Source: Lysobacterales bacterium
Lineage (GTDB): Bacteria > Pseudomonadota > Gammaproteobacteria > Xanthomonadales > Rhodanobacteraceae
DNA length: 64,000 nucleotides
Reading direction: 5' to 3'
Assembly (NCBI GenBank): GCA_016721015.1
Contig: JADKJL010000004.1
Span: 62,001 to 126,000 of the forward strand
In this document: positions 35,430 through 44,846 of the stretch, piece after piece
How positions within the stretch are numbered: position 1 is the first letter of the stretch
How the letters are laid out: the number at the start of each line of letters is the position of its first letter
Made by a program: the position numbers and the translations under genes
The notes under the pieces: generated by a model
Seen by the model: only the letters and a program-made list of their open reading frames with translations
What the model was told of the DNA's origin: nothing
Database searches by the model: none

Positions 35430-36803
35430 TCATGAATCGACCGCATCTTGTGAGCGCAGCCGGCGAAGGATTTCGGCGCGGGCCTCACGCAGGATCGAAT
35501 CGCGATCAAGGCTGGCGACAATGTCGCTGACGACGCGCTTGGCGCCGAGATCGCCCCAGGATTTTCCGGCGGCCAGATAGCGGTCGGCGGCGCGGCCGAC
35601 GATCTCGGTGGCGTACCAGGCCAGCGCGCCCTGGGCGGTCGCGGTCAGCACGGTCGACATTCCTGCACTGATGCCCTTGAGTGCCGAGGCGACCAGATGG
35701 ATGCTCCAGATCGCGCCCATCAACGCGGCCAGCTGGGCGCAGATCGTGGCAATCAGTCCGCCCGCTTCGCGGCGCGTGATCGGCAGCCCATAGACGCGAG
35801 CCAGGTGCATGACCAGGGCCGCATCGAGCGCACCGGCGGCGAGCAGGTCGGCGACCGGAATGGGATTCAACGCGACGGCGACACTCTTGGCGATGCAGTA
35901 CTGGCGGATGACCTTTGATGCGAGTTCGCGGCGGGCGACGACGATGCGTCGGGCCACGGCATCGGTCAGGCGGCCGGCGAACAGGCTCGCATTGAGCGCC
36001 GACAAGGTGCGACCTTCGCGGGTCAGTACATCGGTCAGGCGATTGCGCAGGGCGTCGATGTTTGCTGCCTGGCGAATCATCTCGACCTGCTCGTGACCAT
36101 CGGCATCGAGCGAGATGCGAGGCAACGGCGGCGGTTGCGCGCTGACGGCGACCACATCCTCGGGCTGGACCAGGCCTGCAGCGTGTTCGCGCAGACGTGC
36201 GAGCAGGCGCGCGAGCTCGTCATCGTTGTAGCGATCGGCCTTGTTAAGGGCGAGCAGCAAGGGCCGCTCGGTTCGTGCCAGTTCCACCAGCGCATCGCGT
36301 TCGCGCGTGGTCATGTCGCCATCGACGACAAAGACGACAAGGTCGCTGATGCCGGCGACTTCGACGGCAAGCCTCTCGCGTGCTTCGCCATCGAGTTCGT
36401 CGATGCCGGGGGTATCGATCAGGTGCACGCCGCTGCCGGCGACTTCCTGCCATGGTCGTGGTGATGCCTCGCGCGTAGTGCCATGCAGGACGCCGACCTC
36501 GAACGCGTTCTCGCCGAGCAGGGCATTGGCCAGTGCCGACTTGCCGACACTGACGCGGCCAAACACGGCCAGATGCAACTCACCGCGCTCGAGCTTGCCG
36601 AGCATCGCTTCAAGACGGTTGAAGTCGGCGGCGAGCGAACTGCGCACGGCCGCCGGCACCTGCGGATCATCAAGCAGGGCGCGCAGGCTTTCCTCGGCCT
36701 GGCTGTGATGATCTTCTGAAACGGTGCGGCGTGAGCCGGCGTCGGGCGCGGATCGCGTGAGGTGGCCGCGCAGACGCTGCCACCAGGTTCCGGCGGAAGT
36801 CAC
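35430..36803 (-). CDS. Membrane-associated GTPase with DUF697 C-terminus
   Basis: 457-residue GTPase of the Era/TrmE-like group. G1 is GRVSVGKS (82-89), the G2 Thr is in HGTTRE (109-110), G3 is DTPG (130-133), and G4 is NKAD (187-190). The C-terminal 190 residues contain hydrophobic helices of the DUF697 type (SVAVALNPIPVADLLAAGAL, IATICAQLAALMGAIWSIHL), suggesting peripheral or integral membrane association. It is the last gene of a minus-strand run with a second GTPase, two YceI proteins and a b561. The cellular role is unknown. Confidence 0.85.
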   Translation of the reverse strand: MTSAGTWWQRLRGHLTRSAPDAGSRRTVSEDHHSQAEESLRALLDDPQVPAAVRSSLAADFNRLEAMLGKLERGELHLAVFGRVSVGKSALANALLGENAFEVGVLHGTTREASPRPWQEVAGSGVHLIDTPGIDELDGEARERLAVEVAGISDLVVFVVDGDMTTRERDALVELARTERPLLLALNKADRYNDDELARLLARLREHAAGLVQPEDVVAVSAQPPPLPRISLDADGHEQVEMIRQAANIDALRNRLTDVLTREGRTLSALNASLFAGRLTDAVARRIVVARRELASKVIRQYCIAKSVAVALNPIPVADLLAAGALDAALVMHLARVYGLPITRREAGGLIATICAQLAALMGAIWSIHLVASALKGISAGMSTVLTATAQGALAWYATEIVGRAADRYLAAGKSWGDLGAKRVVSDIVASLDRDSILREARAEILRRLRSQDAVDS

Positions 36804-36818
36804 GAGCCGGTGCCGCCG

Positions 36819-37367
36819 CTAGCGTTTCGCGCCGAGTTCGAGATGCGCCTTGATCCCGACTTCGTTGGCGATCGTCGAGGTGTCCGCGTAATCGCCGCTG
36901 CCGATGTCGAAATCAAGTCGTTTGACCTCGGTTGAGACATCCAGCGAGGCGCCGGCATCCTTGGCATCGAACTTGATGGCCAGGTCGACCGGCTGGTCGA
37001 CACCCTTGATGGTCAGCGTGCCTTCGGCAATCACCTCGTCACCCGAGCGCTTGAATTGACGGGTCACGAAATGCGCGCTCGGGAATTTGCCGACATTGAA
37101 GAATTCCGAACCGGGCAGGGCAGCATCGCGATCCTTGTCGCCGGTCGTGACACTGGCGAGGTCGACGGTGACATCGAATTTCGATGCGTCAAGGTTGCCC
37201 GGGTCGTAGGATATCCGGGCTTCAAACTTGCCGAAGCTGCCGTTGAAGGTCTCGCCCTGAAAGGTGCCGCTGAAGCTCAGCGTGCTGCCTTTTTCGACCT
37301 GATAATCGGCGGCAAGCGCATGGCCGCACATCGCGGAAAGGACAAACAGGCAAACGATGGATTTCAT
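36819..37367 (-). CDS. YceI-family periplasmic protein (copy 1)
   Basis: 182-residue lipocalin-like YceI protein with a signal peptide (MKSIVCLFVLSAMCGHALA). YceI proteins bind polyprenyl or quinone-like lipids in a beta-barrel. Typical strands FNGSFGKFEARISYDP, FFNVGKFPSAHFVTRQF and GTLTIKGVDQPVDL are visible. Its ATG overlaps the stop of the upstream cytochrome b561 gene (ATGA). A b561-YceI pairing is known (E. coli yceJ-yceI). It lies 15 bases before the next GTPase gene. Confidence 0.93.
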   Translation of the reverse strand: MKSIVCLFVLSAMCGHALAADYQVEKGSTLSFSGTFQGETFNGSFGKFEARISYDPGNLDASKFDVTVDLASVTTGDKDRDAALPGSEFFNVGKFPSAHFVTRQFKRSGDEVIAEGTLTIKGVDQPVDLAIKFDAKDAGASLDVSTEVKRLDFDIGSGDYADTSTIANEVGIKAHLELGAKR

Positions 37368-37939
37368 GGATTGTCTCCCTTGTTCCGCGAGCGCAGGCGC
37401 GCAAACGGCAGCATACGCAACAAGGTGTTGTCGCGCTCGAACCAGTGATGAACGAGCGCCCCGCCGACGTGGGCGACGAGCACGACGACGAGGATCCAGA
37501 ACAGTGACTCGTGCACCTCGCTGAGGGTCTCGGCGAGGGTCTCATTCTTCTCGATCAGCGCCGGCAGATTGAACCACTTGAACCATTGCAGAGGATTGCC
37601 GTGTGCCGAATTGTAGAGCCATCCGCTCAACGGGATCGCGAGCATGAACAAGTAGAGCAGGCCATGCGTGGCGTGCGCGGCAAGGCGTTGCCAGCGCGGC
37701 ATCGGCTCGTCGCGCGGCTTCTTGTCGAAGAGGCGCCAGCAAACGCGCAGGATCAGCAGGGCAAGTACGGTCAGTCCGATCGATTTGTGGATGGCAAAGG
37801 TGTTGAGTTTGCTCATGCCGCGCGACATGTCGACCATGACCAGACCGAGAATGCCATTGCCGAGAATGGCCAGGGCCATCAGCCAGTGCAGGCCCTGGGC
37901 GATGCCGCCCCAACGTGAATCATTGCTTTTCAATGGCAT
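37364..37939 (-). CDS. Cytochrome b561 family membrane protein
   Basis: 191-residue diheme b-type cytochrome with four transmembrane helices. Candidate heme-ligand histidines are in GLHWLMALAI, FAIHKSIGLT, HATHGLLYLF and VHESLFWILVV. It passes electrons between the quinone pool and periplasmic partners. It overlaps the end of the second YceI gene by 20 bases and YceI copy 1 by four, so the three are translationally linked. ATG at 37939 is favoured over an upstream frame running through YceI. Confidence 0.92.
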   Translation of the reverse strand: MPLKSNDSRWGGIAQGLHWLMALAILGNGILGLVMVDMSRGMSKLNTFAIHKSIGLTVLALLILRVCWRLFDKKPRDEPMPRWQRLAAHATHGLLYLFMLAIPLSGWLYNSAHGNPLQWFKWFNLPALIEKNETLAETLSEVHESLFWILVVVLVAHVGGALVHHWFERDNTLLRMLPFARLRSRNKGDNP

Positions 37940-38549
37940 CGGTTTCGATCTCCTTGCGATTGCTGCGAATGCCTTCGACCTCGATGCGCAGCTCGACCGG
38001 CCCGGCGACGACATCGCGAAATCGGGTCATGCCGAATGCGAACCGATCGAGTGTGGTGGTCGCGCTGAAACCGGCCTTGGTCTTGAAGGCGTACGGATCA
38101 CCGCCCTGGCGATTGAAAGCGACGGCGAGATCGACATCCCGGCGAATTCCGCGCAGCCAAAGCTCGCCGTGCAGGATGCCGGTATTGGCGGTTTTCTTTT
38201 CCAGCGTGTGGCCGATGAAATGCGCCGTCGGCGCGTTGCCGGAATCGAGGAATGCAGGTTCGGCAACTTTCGCAGTCCAGTCGGCATCGCCCATGTCGAG
38301 TGAAGTCATGTCGATGACCACGTCGGCGCGCGCCGTCGTCCAGTCCTCGGCATCGAATACGAACCAGCCCTGCTTGATCTTTAGTCGGCCGATGCCGTGC
38401 GAGAAGCCGAGATGATCGGCGAAGAACACGATCTGGGTGTGCACGGGATCCAGCACCCAGGTTTGCGCCCCCGAAGCCAGGACGGGCCCGCTGGCTACCA
38501 GCGCCAGCAGCGGGGCGAATGCGAACGCGGGCAGGATCGGGCGAAACAT
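37920..38549 (-). CDS. YceI-family periplasmic protein (copy 2)
   Basis: 209-residue YceI protein with a signal peptide (MFRPILPAFAFAPLLALVAS). WVLDPVHTQIVFFADHLGFSH is the typical first strand pair, and the GNAPTAHFIGHTL and GELWLRGIRRDVDLAVAF blocks follow. It differs clearly from copy 1, so it is not a recent duplication. It is co-directional with, and overlaps, the cytochrome b561 gene. Confidence 0.92.
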   Translation of the reverse strand: MFRPILPAFAFAPLLALVASGPVLASGAQTWVLDPVHTQIVFFADHLGFSHGIGRLKIKQGWFVFDAEDWTTARADVVIDMTSLDMGDADWTAKVAEPAFLDSGNAPTAHFIGHTLEKKTANTGILHGELWLRGIRRDVDLAVAFNRQGGDPYAFKTKAGFSATTTLDRFAFGMTRFRDVVAGPVELRIEVEGIRSNRKEIETDAIEKQ

Positions 38550-38620
38550 GCTGCGAGCTTGGCAAATTCGCAGGGGTATCGCCAGCCACGTGCTGAAGAT
38601 GGATTGTCTTTGCGACACGA

Positions 38621-40129
38621 TCAATCACCCTCGTCCACGTCGGTGTCAGGACGGCGCAAGCTGTCAATGACGACGCGGGCCACACGCTCGACGCGCTCGC
38701 GACTTGGTTCGGTGAGCAGGGTGCGCATCGCCGTCTCGGCCTCGGCCTGGTCAAGACGCGCGTGCTCGGCAAGGGTCAGGGAAATGGCCCGACCGAGCGA
38801 ATCGAAAGCCAGACCGTAGGCGATCGCATGCAGCACGCCGCCACCCAGCGTGCCGAGCCCCGGGAAGGCTTTCAGCGCATTGCCGGCGATCGCCAGCACG
38901 ATCGCTGTGGTGTTGCGGATGGTCAGGCCGAGTCGGGCAAGCAGATTTTCGACATCGAGTTCGCGCACTGGAACGTCGTGGATGCGGGCGAGTTCGCGCA
39001 CCATCGCGGTGCCGAGTGCGCCCTGGATGATGATGTCGCTGCCCGGCGCGACCGCAGCCATCGCGCCGACCACGGCGCGGCGCGTGTAGCGAATCACTGT
39101 GGCTTCGGATTCGCGCACGGCGATTCTGCGCGCGAGGACGTGGCTGCGCTGGTCGACACTGGCCAGCACGGCGGCTTCGCGGCCGGGTTCCAGCGCCGCG
39201 ATGCCAGCGGAGGTGATTTCCATCAAGGCATCGAGCAGGCCATTGATTTCCGCCTGGCGTTCACGCGTGACCTGTTCGATGCGGCCGTCGGCAAGGCGAC
39301 GATCAAAATGTTCGCTGCCGCCCGCGCTGATGCCGACAATGGCCCGGCAGACGCTGGTGTATCGTTTGGCAAATGTTTCGAGCAAGGCCGCCCGCTCGGC
39401 TTCGTCGAACAGATCGATCTTGTTCAGGGCCAGAATCAGCGGCTTGCCGAATCCGGCCAGCCAGCGCAGTTCGGCATCCTGGGCGCGGGTCAGGTCCGAG
39501 GAAACGACATAGACAACGGCATGCGCACGCAAGGCTTCGTCGCGGGCCAATTGCTCGCGCTGCTGACCGGAAACCTCGCCGGTGCCGGGCATGTCCGCCA
39601 ACATCAGCTCGCGACCATCGGGCAACGTGCCCTGGAAATGTCTGACCCAGCGGGTTGTGCCACCGACCACGTCGACCTCGGGCGAGGCTTCCACCGCCAG
39701 GCCCCGGATCAGGCTCGACTTGCCGGTACTGATCTCGCCGAAGACGGCGACATGGCATTCACCGCTCAGGCGTCGTCGGTCGAGTTCGATCAATTCCTGT
39801 TCGAGACTGCCCGCATCGGCGTCACGTTGGCGAAGTTCAGCCACTCGTGTTTCGATCGATTGCCGGTCAGGGATGACTGCCTTGTCGCGCGATCGCGAGC
39901 GCCGCGTTGTCGGGCGCAACAACTTCCAGGCCAGCCAGACGATGCCGCTGAACGCCGCCGTGACCACGACAATCAACGGGATGCGCACGAGCACGGGCAG
40001 CGCAAGCAGACGCTCGTGGAATTCGAGCAGGCCGTTGATCATGCCGATCGCCAGCCAGATGAAAACCACCACCGCAATGGCGAGCAGGCCGAGCAGGATC
40101 AGGCGCAGGGGTAGACGGGATCGCGACAT
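38621..40129 (-). CDS. Membrane-anchored GTPase (DUF697 type) with atypical G3
   Basis: 502 residues. Two N-terminal transmembrane segments (about 9-30 and 46-68) precede the G domain. G1 is GEISTGKS (131-138), G3 reads DMPG (179-182) instead of DTPG, and G4 is NKID (236-239). The C-terminal region (about 345-470) contains hydrophobic helices like the other GTPase in this block (AVVGAMAAVAPGSDIIIQGAL, AIVLAIAGNALKAFPGLG). It is the first gene of the minus-strand run GTPase, YceI, b561, YceI, GTPase. The function is unknown. Confidence 0.84.
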   Translation of the reverse strand: MSRSRLPLRLILLGLLAIAVVVFIWLAIGMINGLLEFHERLLALPVLVRIPLIVVVTAAFSGIVWLAWKLLRPTTRRSRSRDKAVIPDRQSIETRVAELRQRDADAGSLEQELIELDRRRLSGECHVAVFGEISTGKSSLIRGLAVEASPEVDVVGGTTRWVRHFQGTLPDGRELMLADMPGTGEVSGQQREQLARDEALRAHAVVYVVSSDLTRAQDAELRWLAGFGKPLILALNKIDLFDEAERAALLETFAKRYTSVCRAIVGISAGGSEHFDRRLADGRIEQVTRERQAEINGLLDALMEITSAGIAALEPGREAAVLASVDQRSHVLARRIAVRESEATVIRYTRRAVVGAMAAVAPGSDIIIQGALGTAMVRELARIHDVPVRELDVENLLARLGLTIRNTTAIVLAIAGNALKAFPGLGTLGGGVLHAIAYGLAFDSLGRAISLTLAEHARLDQAEAETAMRTLLTEPSRERVERVARVVIDSLRRPDTDVDEGD

Positions 40130-40218
40130 GAGCCGGATTCTATCGTGTGGAGCCGAATTGCTGGTCGCCCATGCGGATCGCGTGGCAACATCACCGACAA
40201 CCTGGGAGGGGTCGGATC

Positions 40219-43200
40219 ATGGGACGAATCGGATTCTTCATCGCGGTCTGTCTGCTCGTGACGCGCGGGTACGCCGGACCCCCGCCGGCGGAACCGTGGT
40301 TCGAGTTGCTGCGCGTTGCCGATGGCCTGCCCTCCAGCGAGGTCTACGCGTTGCGTCAGGGCAGCGATGGTTTCATCTGGATCGGCACGCGCGATGGACT
40401 GGCGCGCTACGACGGCCTGGAGTTCCGGGTCTGGCGGCATGATCCGGATGACGATACGTCACTGGCCAGCAATGATGTTTCGGCCCTGCTCATCGATCGC
40501 AAGGGACGCGTCTGGTGTGGTGGAGAGGCGGCTGGGCTCAACGAGCAGCTTGCCGACGGCCATTTTCGACGTTACCGCCATGACGCCAAGGATCCGCACA
40601 GCCTGAGCAGCGACGATCTGTTCACGATTGCCGAGGACAACGCCGGCACAATCTGGGTCGGCACCTATCTTGGCGGTCTCAACCGCCTGCGTGACGATGG
40701 CGGTTTCGAACGCATCGAACACGATGCGGAAAATCCCGACAGCCTGCGCTCGACGACCGTGATGAGTCTGGCTGGCGATGCGTTGGGACGCCTGTGGATC
40801 GGCACCGACAATGGCCTCGATGTGCGCGAGGCCGACGGCCGCATCGTGCACGTCGCCTTGCCGCCGTTTGAAGGCAAGGCCGAGAGCCTCTCGATCGGCA
40901 GCCTGCGCGCGCAGGCCGATGGCAACATGCTGGTCGGCACGGAATTTGGCGTGGCTCGGGTGGCCAACGACCTGCGCACGGTCGCGCCTGTCGTCGATTT
41001 TCCGGCACGCATGCCGACCATGGCCATGGTCAGCGCCTCTGCCGATCGCTACTGGTTCGGCACAACGGGCGGTTTGCTGCATCTGCTTGGCCCTGAGCAG
41101 CATCGTTACGGGGGCAGCGATGCCTTGCCTGGCGAGTTGCCTTCCTCGCGGGTCATGGATGTGCTGCGCGATCGCGAGGGCGGGCTGTGGGTGGCGATGT
41201 TCGACGCCGGAATCGCGCGCCTGCCCGCGCGCTGGCAGAATTTCGCGGTCTGGCGGCATCGTGCGGGCGAGTCGAAAAGTCTCTTGCACACGCATTCCGA
41301 AGGGGTCAGTGTCGCCGACGATGGCGGCATCTGGGTCAGCAGCGGGCGCGATGGCCTCGATCGCATCGATGGCGTGACTGGCGAGGTGGTCCAGCACGGA
41401 GCTCGGCTTGCGGCGAAGGGAAGCCAACTGCGCTCCCTGCTCCAGATTCGCGATCAGCTATGGGTGGGACATCAGCGCGGTATCCGTCGCTACGCGCTGA
41501 GTGACGGTTCCATGATCGAGTTGGCCGTGGCCGACGATTCGGCGGAGGCCTTGCCACGTGGTTTTGTCAATCGCCTGTTGCGCGCGCCGGATGGTGCGCT
41601 CTGGGCCAGCGTGCGCGGGGGCGGTGTTGCCCGCATCGAGCCCGGGGCCCTGCGCATCCACACCTGGTCGAAAGCGCTGGGCACACTGGCCGATGGCGAC
41701 ATCTCCGACCTCGCATTCGATGGCGACGGGCAGCCATGGATATCCACATCGAGTGGCGTTGAGCGCTACATCGCGGCTACGGATCGTTTCGAGAAAGTGC
41801 CGGGCTCCCCATCCGACGCGGTGCATGCGTTGACTTTCGACGGCGTGGATTCTCTTTGGCTGCATCGGCTTGGCGCACTCCAGCGCTACGAATGGAAAGA
41901 TGGATTCTTGCATCTGGCCGAACAGCTCACCAGCGCGCGAGGCTGGCCGGCGATGCAGGTCAGTGCCTTGCATGTGACGGCGGATCACAGCGTCTGGGTT
42001 GCCAGCCAGCGCGGACTCTGGCGGGTTTCCGCAGACGACCGAAGCATTCGCCAGTTCAGCGAGCGCGATGGCCTGCCGAGCGCGGAATTGATCGGCGATT
42101 TTGCGGTTGCGCGGGATGGCACGATCTACGCGAGTTCCCGGGCCGGCGTGGTCGCCTTCGATCCGGCTGCCATTTCGCTCGATTCGCCAGCCCCGCCGTT
42201 GCAGTTGACAGCGATGTCGATCCGGCGGGAGGGCAGCCGGCGCGAGCTCGATGCCAGCCAACCGATCACCCTGCTGCATGGCGACCAGGACCTGTCCGTG
42301 CAGGCGCGCGTGTTGTCATTCCTCAATCCCGGCGGCAACCAGTATCGATTCAAACTCGATGGCTTCGACACCGAATGGGTCGATACCGGCGCGCGTGGCG
42401 AGCGCGTGTTCTCGCAGTTGCCGGCCGGCCACTATCGATTGCAGGTGCGTGCGGCGAACGCGGACGGAGTCTGGAGTCCGACCACCATCGCGATTCCAAT
42501 TGAGGTCGCCGCGGCACCCTGGCTGACGCCGTGGGCCTACCTCGGCTATCTCTTGATCGGCGTGCTCCTGGTCGGAATCGCCTTTCGGGGATGGCGACAT
42601 CGTGTCGACCAGCGTCATTCGATGGCCCTGGCCGATGAACAACGCCGGGCCGCCGAGCAGGTGGCCGATGCCAAGTCCGCGTTTCTCGCCAACATGAGCC
42701 ACGAAATTCGCACGCCGATGACCGGCGTACTCGGCATGGCCGAGTTGTTGCGCGGCACCGCACTCGATGAAAAGCAGCGCGGCTATGCGGAAGCGATCAG
42801 CCGCTCCGGCGACCTGATGCTGCGCCTGGTCAACGACAGTCTCGACCTCGCCCGCATCGAGGCCGGCAAGTTCCAGCTCGATCATCGTCCGCTGCAGCCA
42901 GCCCGGTTGATGCGCGAAGTAGTCGAACTCGAGGAACCGCTGGCGCAGAAAAAGAGCCTCGAGTTGCACATGGAAGTCGACGGTACGGTGCCGGAATGGG
43001 TTGTCGGCGACGCGCTGCGCATCAAGCAGGTGTTGTTCAATCTGGTCAACAATGCGATCAAGTTCACCGAGCATGGCCGGATCACCCTGAAGCTGGCGAA
43101 CCCCGCCAACGCCGGGATCCAGTTCACGATCATCGATACCGGCCCCGGCATGAATGCCGAAATGCGCGAACGTGTGTTCGGGCGTTTCGAGCAATCCTCG

Positions 43201-43833
43201 GAACTGGCGCGGCGTTTTGGCGGCAGCGGGCTCGGTCTGGCGATCTGTCAGGAGCTGGTCGAACTGATGGGCGGACGCATCGCGGTCGAGAGTACGCCCG
43301 GCGAGGGCAGTCGCTTCACCGTCGACCTGCCGCTTGACGAGCCTGTGGCGGGCGGGCAGATCGAGCGTCGTTCGCGCCCCCGCAGCGGTGAACCGTCAGG
43401 GTTCGGTGCTGGGTCGGCAACCGCAATCCGTGATAGCCGAACCGCCCATGTGCTTGTGGTCGAGGACGATTCGACCATCGCCGCGGTCCTTTGTGGAATG
43501 CTGGAAGCGAAAGGTCACCGGGCGACGCACGCAGCACAGGGTCTTGCCGCGCTGGCGAACCTGAGCAAGTCCGATATCGACCTGGCTCTCGTCGATCTCG
43601 ATCTGCCGGGCATCGATGGTCTGCAACTGACCCGGCTTGTGCGCGAACGCGAGCGTGAGACCGGTCGGCACGTGCCAATCATCGCGATCACCGCACGCGC
43701 CACCGGCGACGAGGAAGCCCAGGCCACCGCCGCCGGCATGGACGGTTTTCTGCGCAAGCCGATCAAGGCCGCGGTGCTTGAGGCAACCATGGAGCCATGG
43801 CTGGCGAAATCGGTTGCACGACCTTCAGGCTGA
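40219..43833 (+). CDS. Hybrid sensor histidine kinase with beta-propeller sensor
   Basis: 1204 residues. After a signal peptide (to about residue 20) come two periplasmic seven-bladed propeller units of the two-component-regulator propeller type. Blades carry motifs like DGFIWIGTRDGLARYDG and GTIWVGTYLGGLNRL. A Y_Y_Y domain (about 690-760) and one transmembrane segment (about 765-790) follow. The kinase core has His828 in NMSHEIRTPM, the N box FNLVNNAIKF, and DTGPGM and GGSGLGLAIC. A C-terminal receiver has acceptor Asp1126. No DNA-binding or Hpt domain is present, so signal must leave by another protein. GGGAGGGG precedes the start. Confidence 0.93.
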   Translation: MGRIGFFIAVCLLVTRGYAGPPPAEPWFELLRVADGLPSSEVYALRQGSDGFIWIGTRDGLARYDGLEFRVWRHDPDDDTSLASNDVSALLIDRKGRVWCGGEAAGLNEQLADGHFRRYRHDAKDPHSLSSDDLFTIAEDNAGTIWVGTYLGGLNRLRDDGGFERIEHDAENPDSLRSTTVMSLAGDALGRLWIGTDNGLDVREADGRIVHVALPPFEGKAESLSIGSLRAQADGNMLVGTEFGVARVANDLRTVAPVVDFPARMPTMAMVSASADRYWFGTTGGLLHLLGPEQHRYGGSDALPGELPSSRVMDVLRDREGGLWVAMFDAGIARLPARWQNFAVWRHRAGESKSLLHTHSEGVSVADDGGIWVSSGRDGLDRIDGVTGEVVQHGARLAAKGSQLRSLLQIRDQLWVGHQRGIRRYALSDGSMIELAVADDSAEALPRGFVNRLLRAPDGALWASVRGGGVARIEPGALRIHTWSKALGTLADGDISDLAFDGDGQPWISTSSGVERYIAATDRFEKVPGSPSDAVHALTFDGVDSLWLHRLGALQRYEWKDGFLHLAEQLTSARGWPAMQVSALHVTADHSVWVASQRGLWRVSADDRSIRQFSERDGLPSAELIGDFAVARDGTIYASSRAGVVAFDPAAISLDSPAPPLQLTAMSIRREGSRRELDASQPITLLHGDQDLSVQARVLSFLNPGGNQYRFKLDGFDTEWVDTGARGERVFSQLPAGHYRLQVRAANADGVWSPTTIAIPIEVAAAPWLTPWAYLGYLLIGVLLVGIAFRGWRHRVDQRHSMALADEQRRAAEQVADAKSAFLANMSHEIRTPMTGVLGMAELLRGTALDEKQRGYAEAISRSGDLMLRLVNDSLDLARIEAGKFQLDHRPLQPARLMREVVELEEPLAQKKSLELHMEVDGTVPEWVVGDALRIKQVLFNLVNNAIKFTEHGRITLKLANPANAGIQFTIIDTGPGMNAEMRERVFGRFEQSSELARRFGGSGLGLAICQELVELMGGRIAVESTPGEGSRFTVDLPLDEPVAGGQIERRSRPRSGEPSGFGAGSATAIRDSRTAHVLVVEDDSTIAAVLCGMLEAKGHRATHAAQGLAALANLSKSDIDLALVDLDLPGIDGLQLTRLVRERERETGRHVPIIAITARATGDEEAQATAAGMDGFLRKPIKAAVLEATMEPWLAKSVARPSG

Positions 43834-43887
43834 TTGCGCTGTGCGGTGGATTGCTGGAATTGCCGGAAGCGGGTGACCCCTGAACTT

Positions 43888-44388
43888 TCAGCGGCGCACG
43901 GCGGTTACTTCGATCTCGACGAGGAATCCCGGGTTGGCGAGGGCGGCGACTTGCATGGCCGACCGCACCGGGAGATTGGGCTGTTCCCTGGTGCCGAAGA
44001 ATTGCGTGTAGCCCTTCATGAAGCCGGCGAAGTCCATTCGCCCGGAGTTGGCCGGATCGCCAACGAGGAAGACCTGCATCTTGATCACATCGCCGAGACC
44101 AAGGCCGAGCCCGCTGAGCTGATCGCGGATTGCGTTCAACACGCTGACGGTCTGTGCTTCGGTATTGCCATAGGCGGCCACGCTGTCGTTCGCCGCCTTG
44201 CTGTCGATCACTGAAGGAACCTTGCCGCTCAGATAGACGAGGGTCTTGCCGGCTGGCACCTCGACCGCGGCGGCAATCGGAAATGTGCTGTTCGGCAATT
44301 TGTGGCGGATGACATCAGCCGCGCTTGCAACCGCGGGCACCAGCAGCAGGAGGGACAACAGGCGCAAGCTGACTGTTTGCGATTTCAT
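43888..44388 (-). CDS. Exported RidA-family imine/enamine deaminase
   Basis: 166-residue RidA/YjgF protein preceded by a signal peptide (MKSQTVSLRLLSLLLLVPAV then ASA), unusual because RidA is normally cytoplasmic. The catalytic Arg is kept as Arg142 in NLPVRSAMQVAAL, and the terminal strand VEIEVTAV is canonical. RidA proteins hydrolyse reactive imines and enamines. The start has GGAG eight bases upstream and overlaps the cytochrome c stop (ATGA). It follows a Tat-exported amine oxidase and a periplasmic cytochrome, whose imine product it probably quenches. Confidence 0.9.
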   Translation of the reverse strand: MKSQTVSLRLLSLLLLVPAVASAADVIRHKLPNSTFPIAAAVEVPAGKTLVYLSGKVPSVIDSKAANDSVAAYGNTEAQTVSVLNAIRDQLSGLGLGLGDVIKMQVFLVGDPANSGRMDFAGFMKGYTQFFGTREQPNLPVRSAMQVAALANPGFLVEIEVTAVRR

Positions 44389-44846
44389 GGTTTGGACTCC
44401 TTTGTGTGCAAGGCTGCGACTTCGGCCGGGTTGATCGGATTGTCGTAGTGGTTGCCGAAATGGCTGCGCACATAGTTGATGACGTTGGCGATCTGGGTGT
44501 CGCTCAACCATGTGGTCGGAAAGAAGAATTCCGGGTGTTCGACATGCACGAACGAAGGCATGTTGCGACGCCCGTTGAGGATCGTCACGGCCATGTAATT
44601 CGACGAAGCCAGATTCGGATTGCCGGCCAATGCGGGGTAGTAGCCCGCGCCGATCGCGCCGCGTCCCTCGGACATGTGACAGCCCTGGCAAATCTGCGTG
44701 TAGATCTGCATGCCATCGGTTGTGCCGAGCATGCCGTTGTCGGCCGGATCGGCACCGGCCGCTGTTCCGGCGCTCGCGGCCAGTGCGGGTAGCACTGCAC
44801 ACAGCATTCCGATTGAAGCCAGCCTGGCAAGCGCGGATGTGTTCAT
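44385..44846 (-). CDS. Periplasmic cytochrome c (class I)
   Basis: 153-residue exported cytochrome c. The signal peptide ends near ALAASAGTA. The single heme motif is CQGCH (Cys53, Cys56, His57), and a Met in NGRRNMPSF is the likely sixth ligand. AGGAG precedes the ATG. It overlaps both neighbours by four bases (ATGA): the FAD oxidase upstream and RidA downstream. It is the probable electron acceptor for the oxidase. Confidence 0.93.
   Translation of the reverse strand: MNTSALARLASIGMLCAVLPALAASAGTAAGADPADNGMLGTTDGMQIYTQICQGCHMSEGRGAIGAGYYPALAGNPNLASSNYMAVTILNGRRNMPSFVHVEHPEFFFPTTWLSDTQIANVINYVRSHFGNHYDNPINPAEVAALHTKESKP

Noticed and set aside
38762..40114. 450-codon open frame on the + strand
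   Set aside because: Antisense to the membrane GTPase with G1, G3 and G4 motifs; shadow frame.
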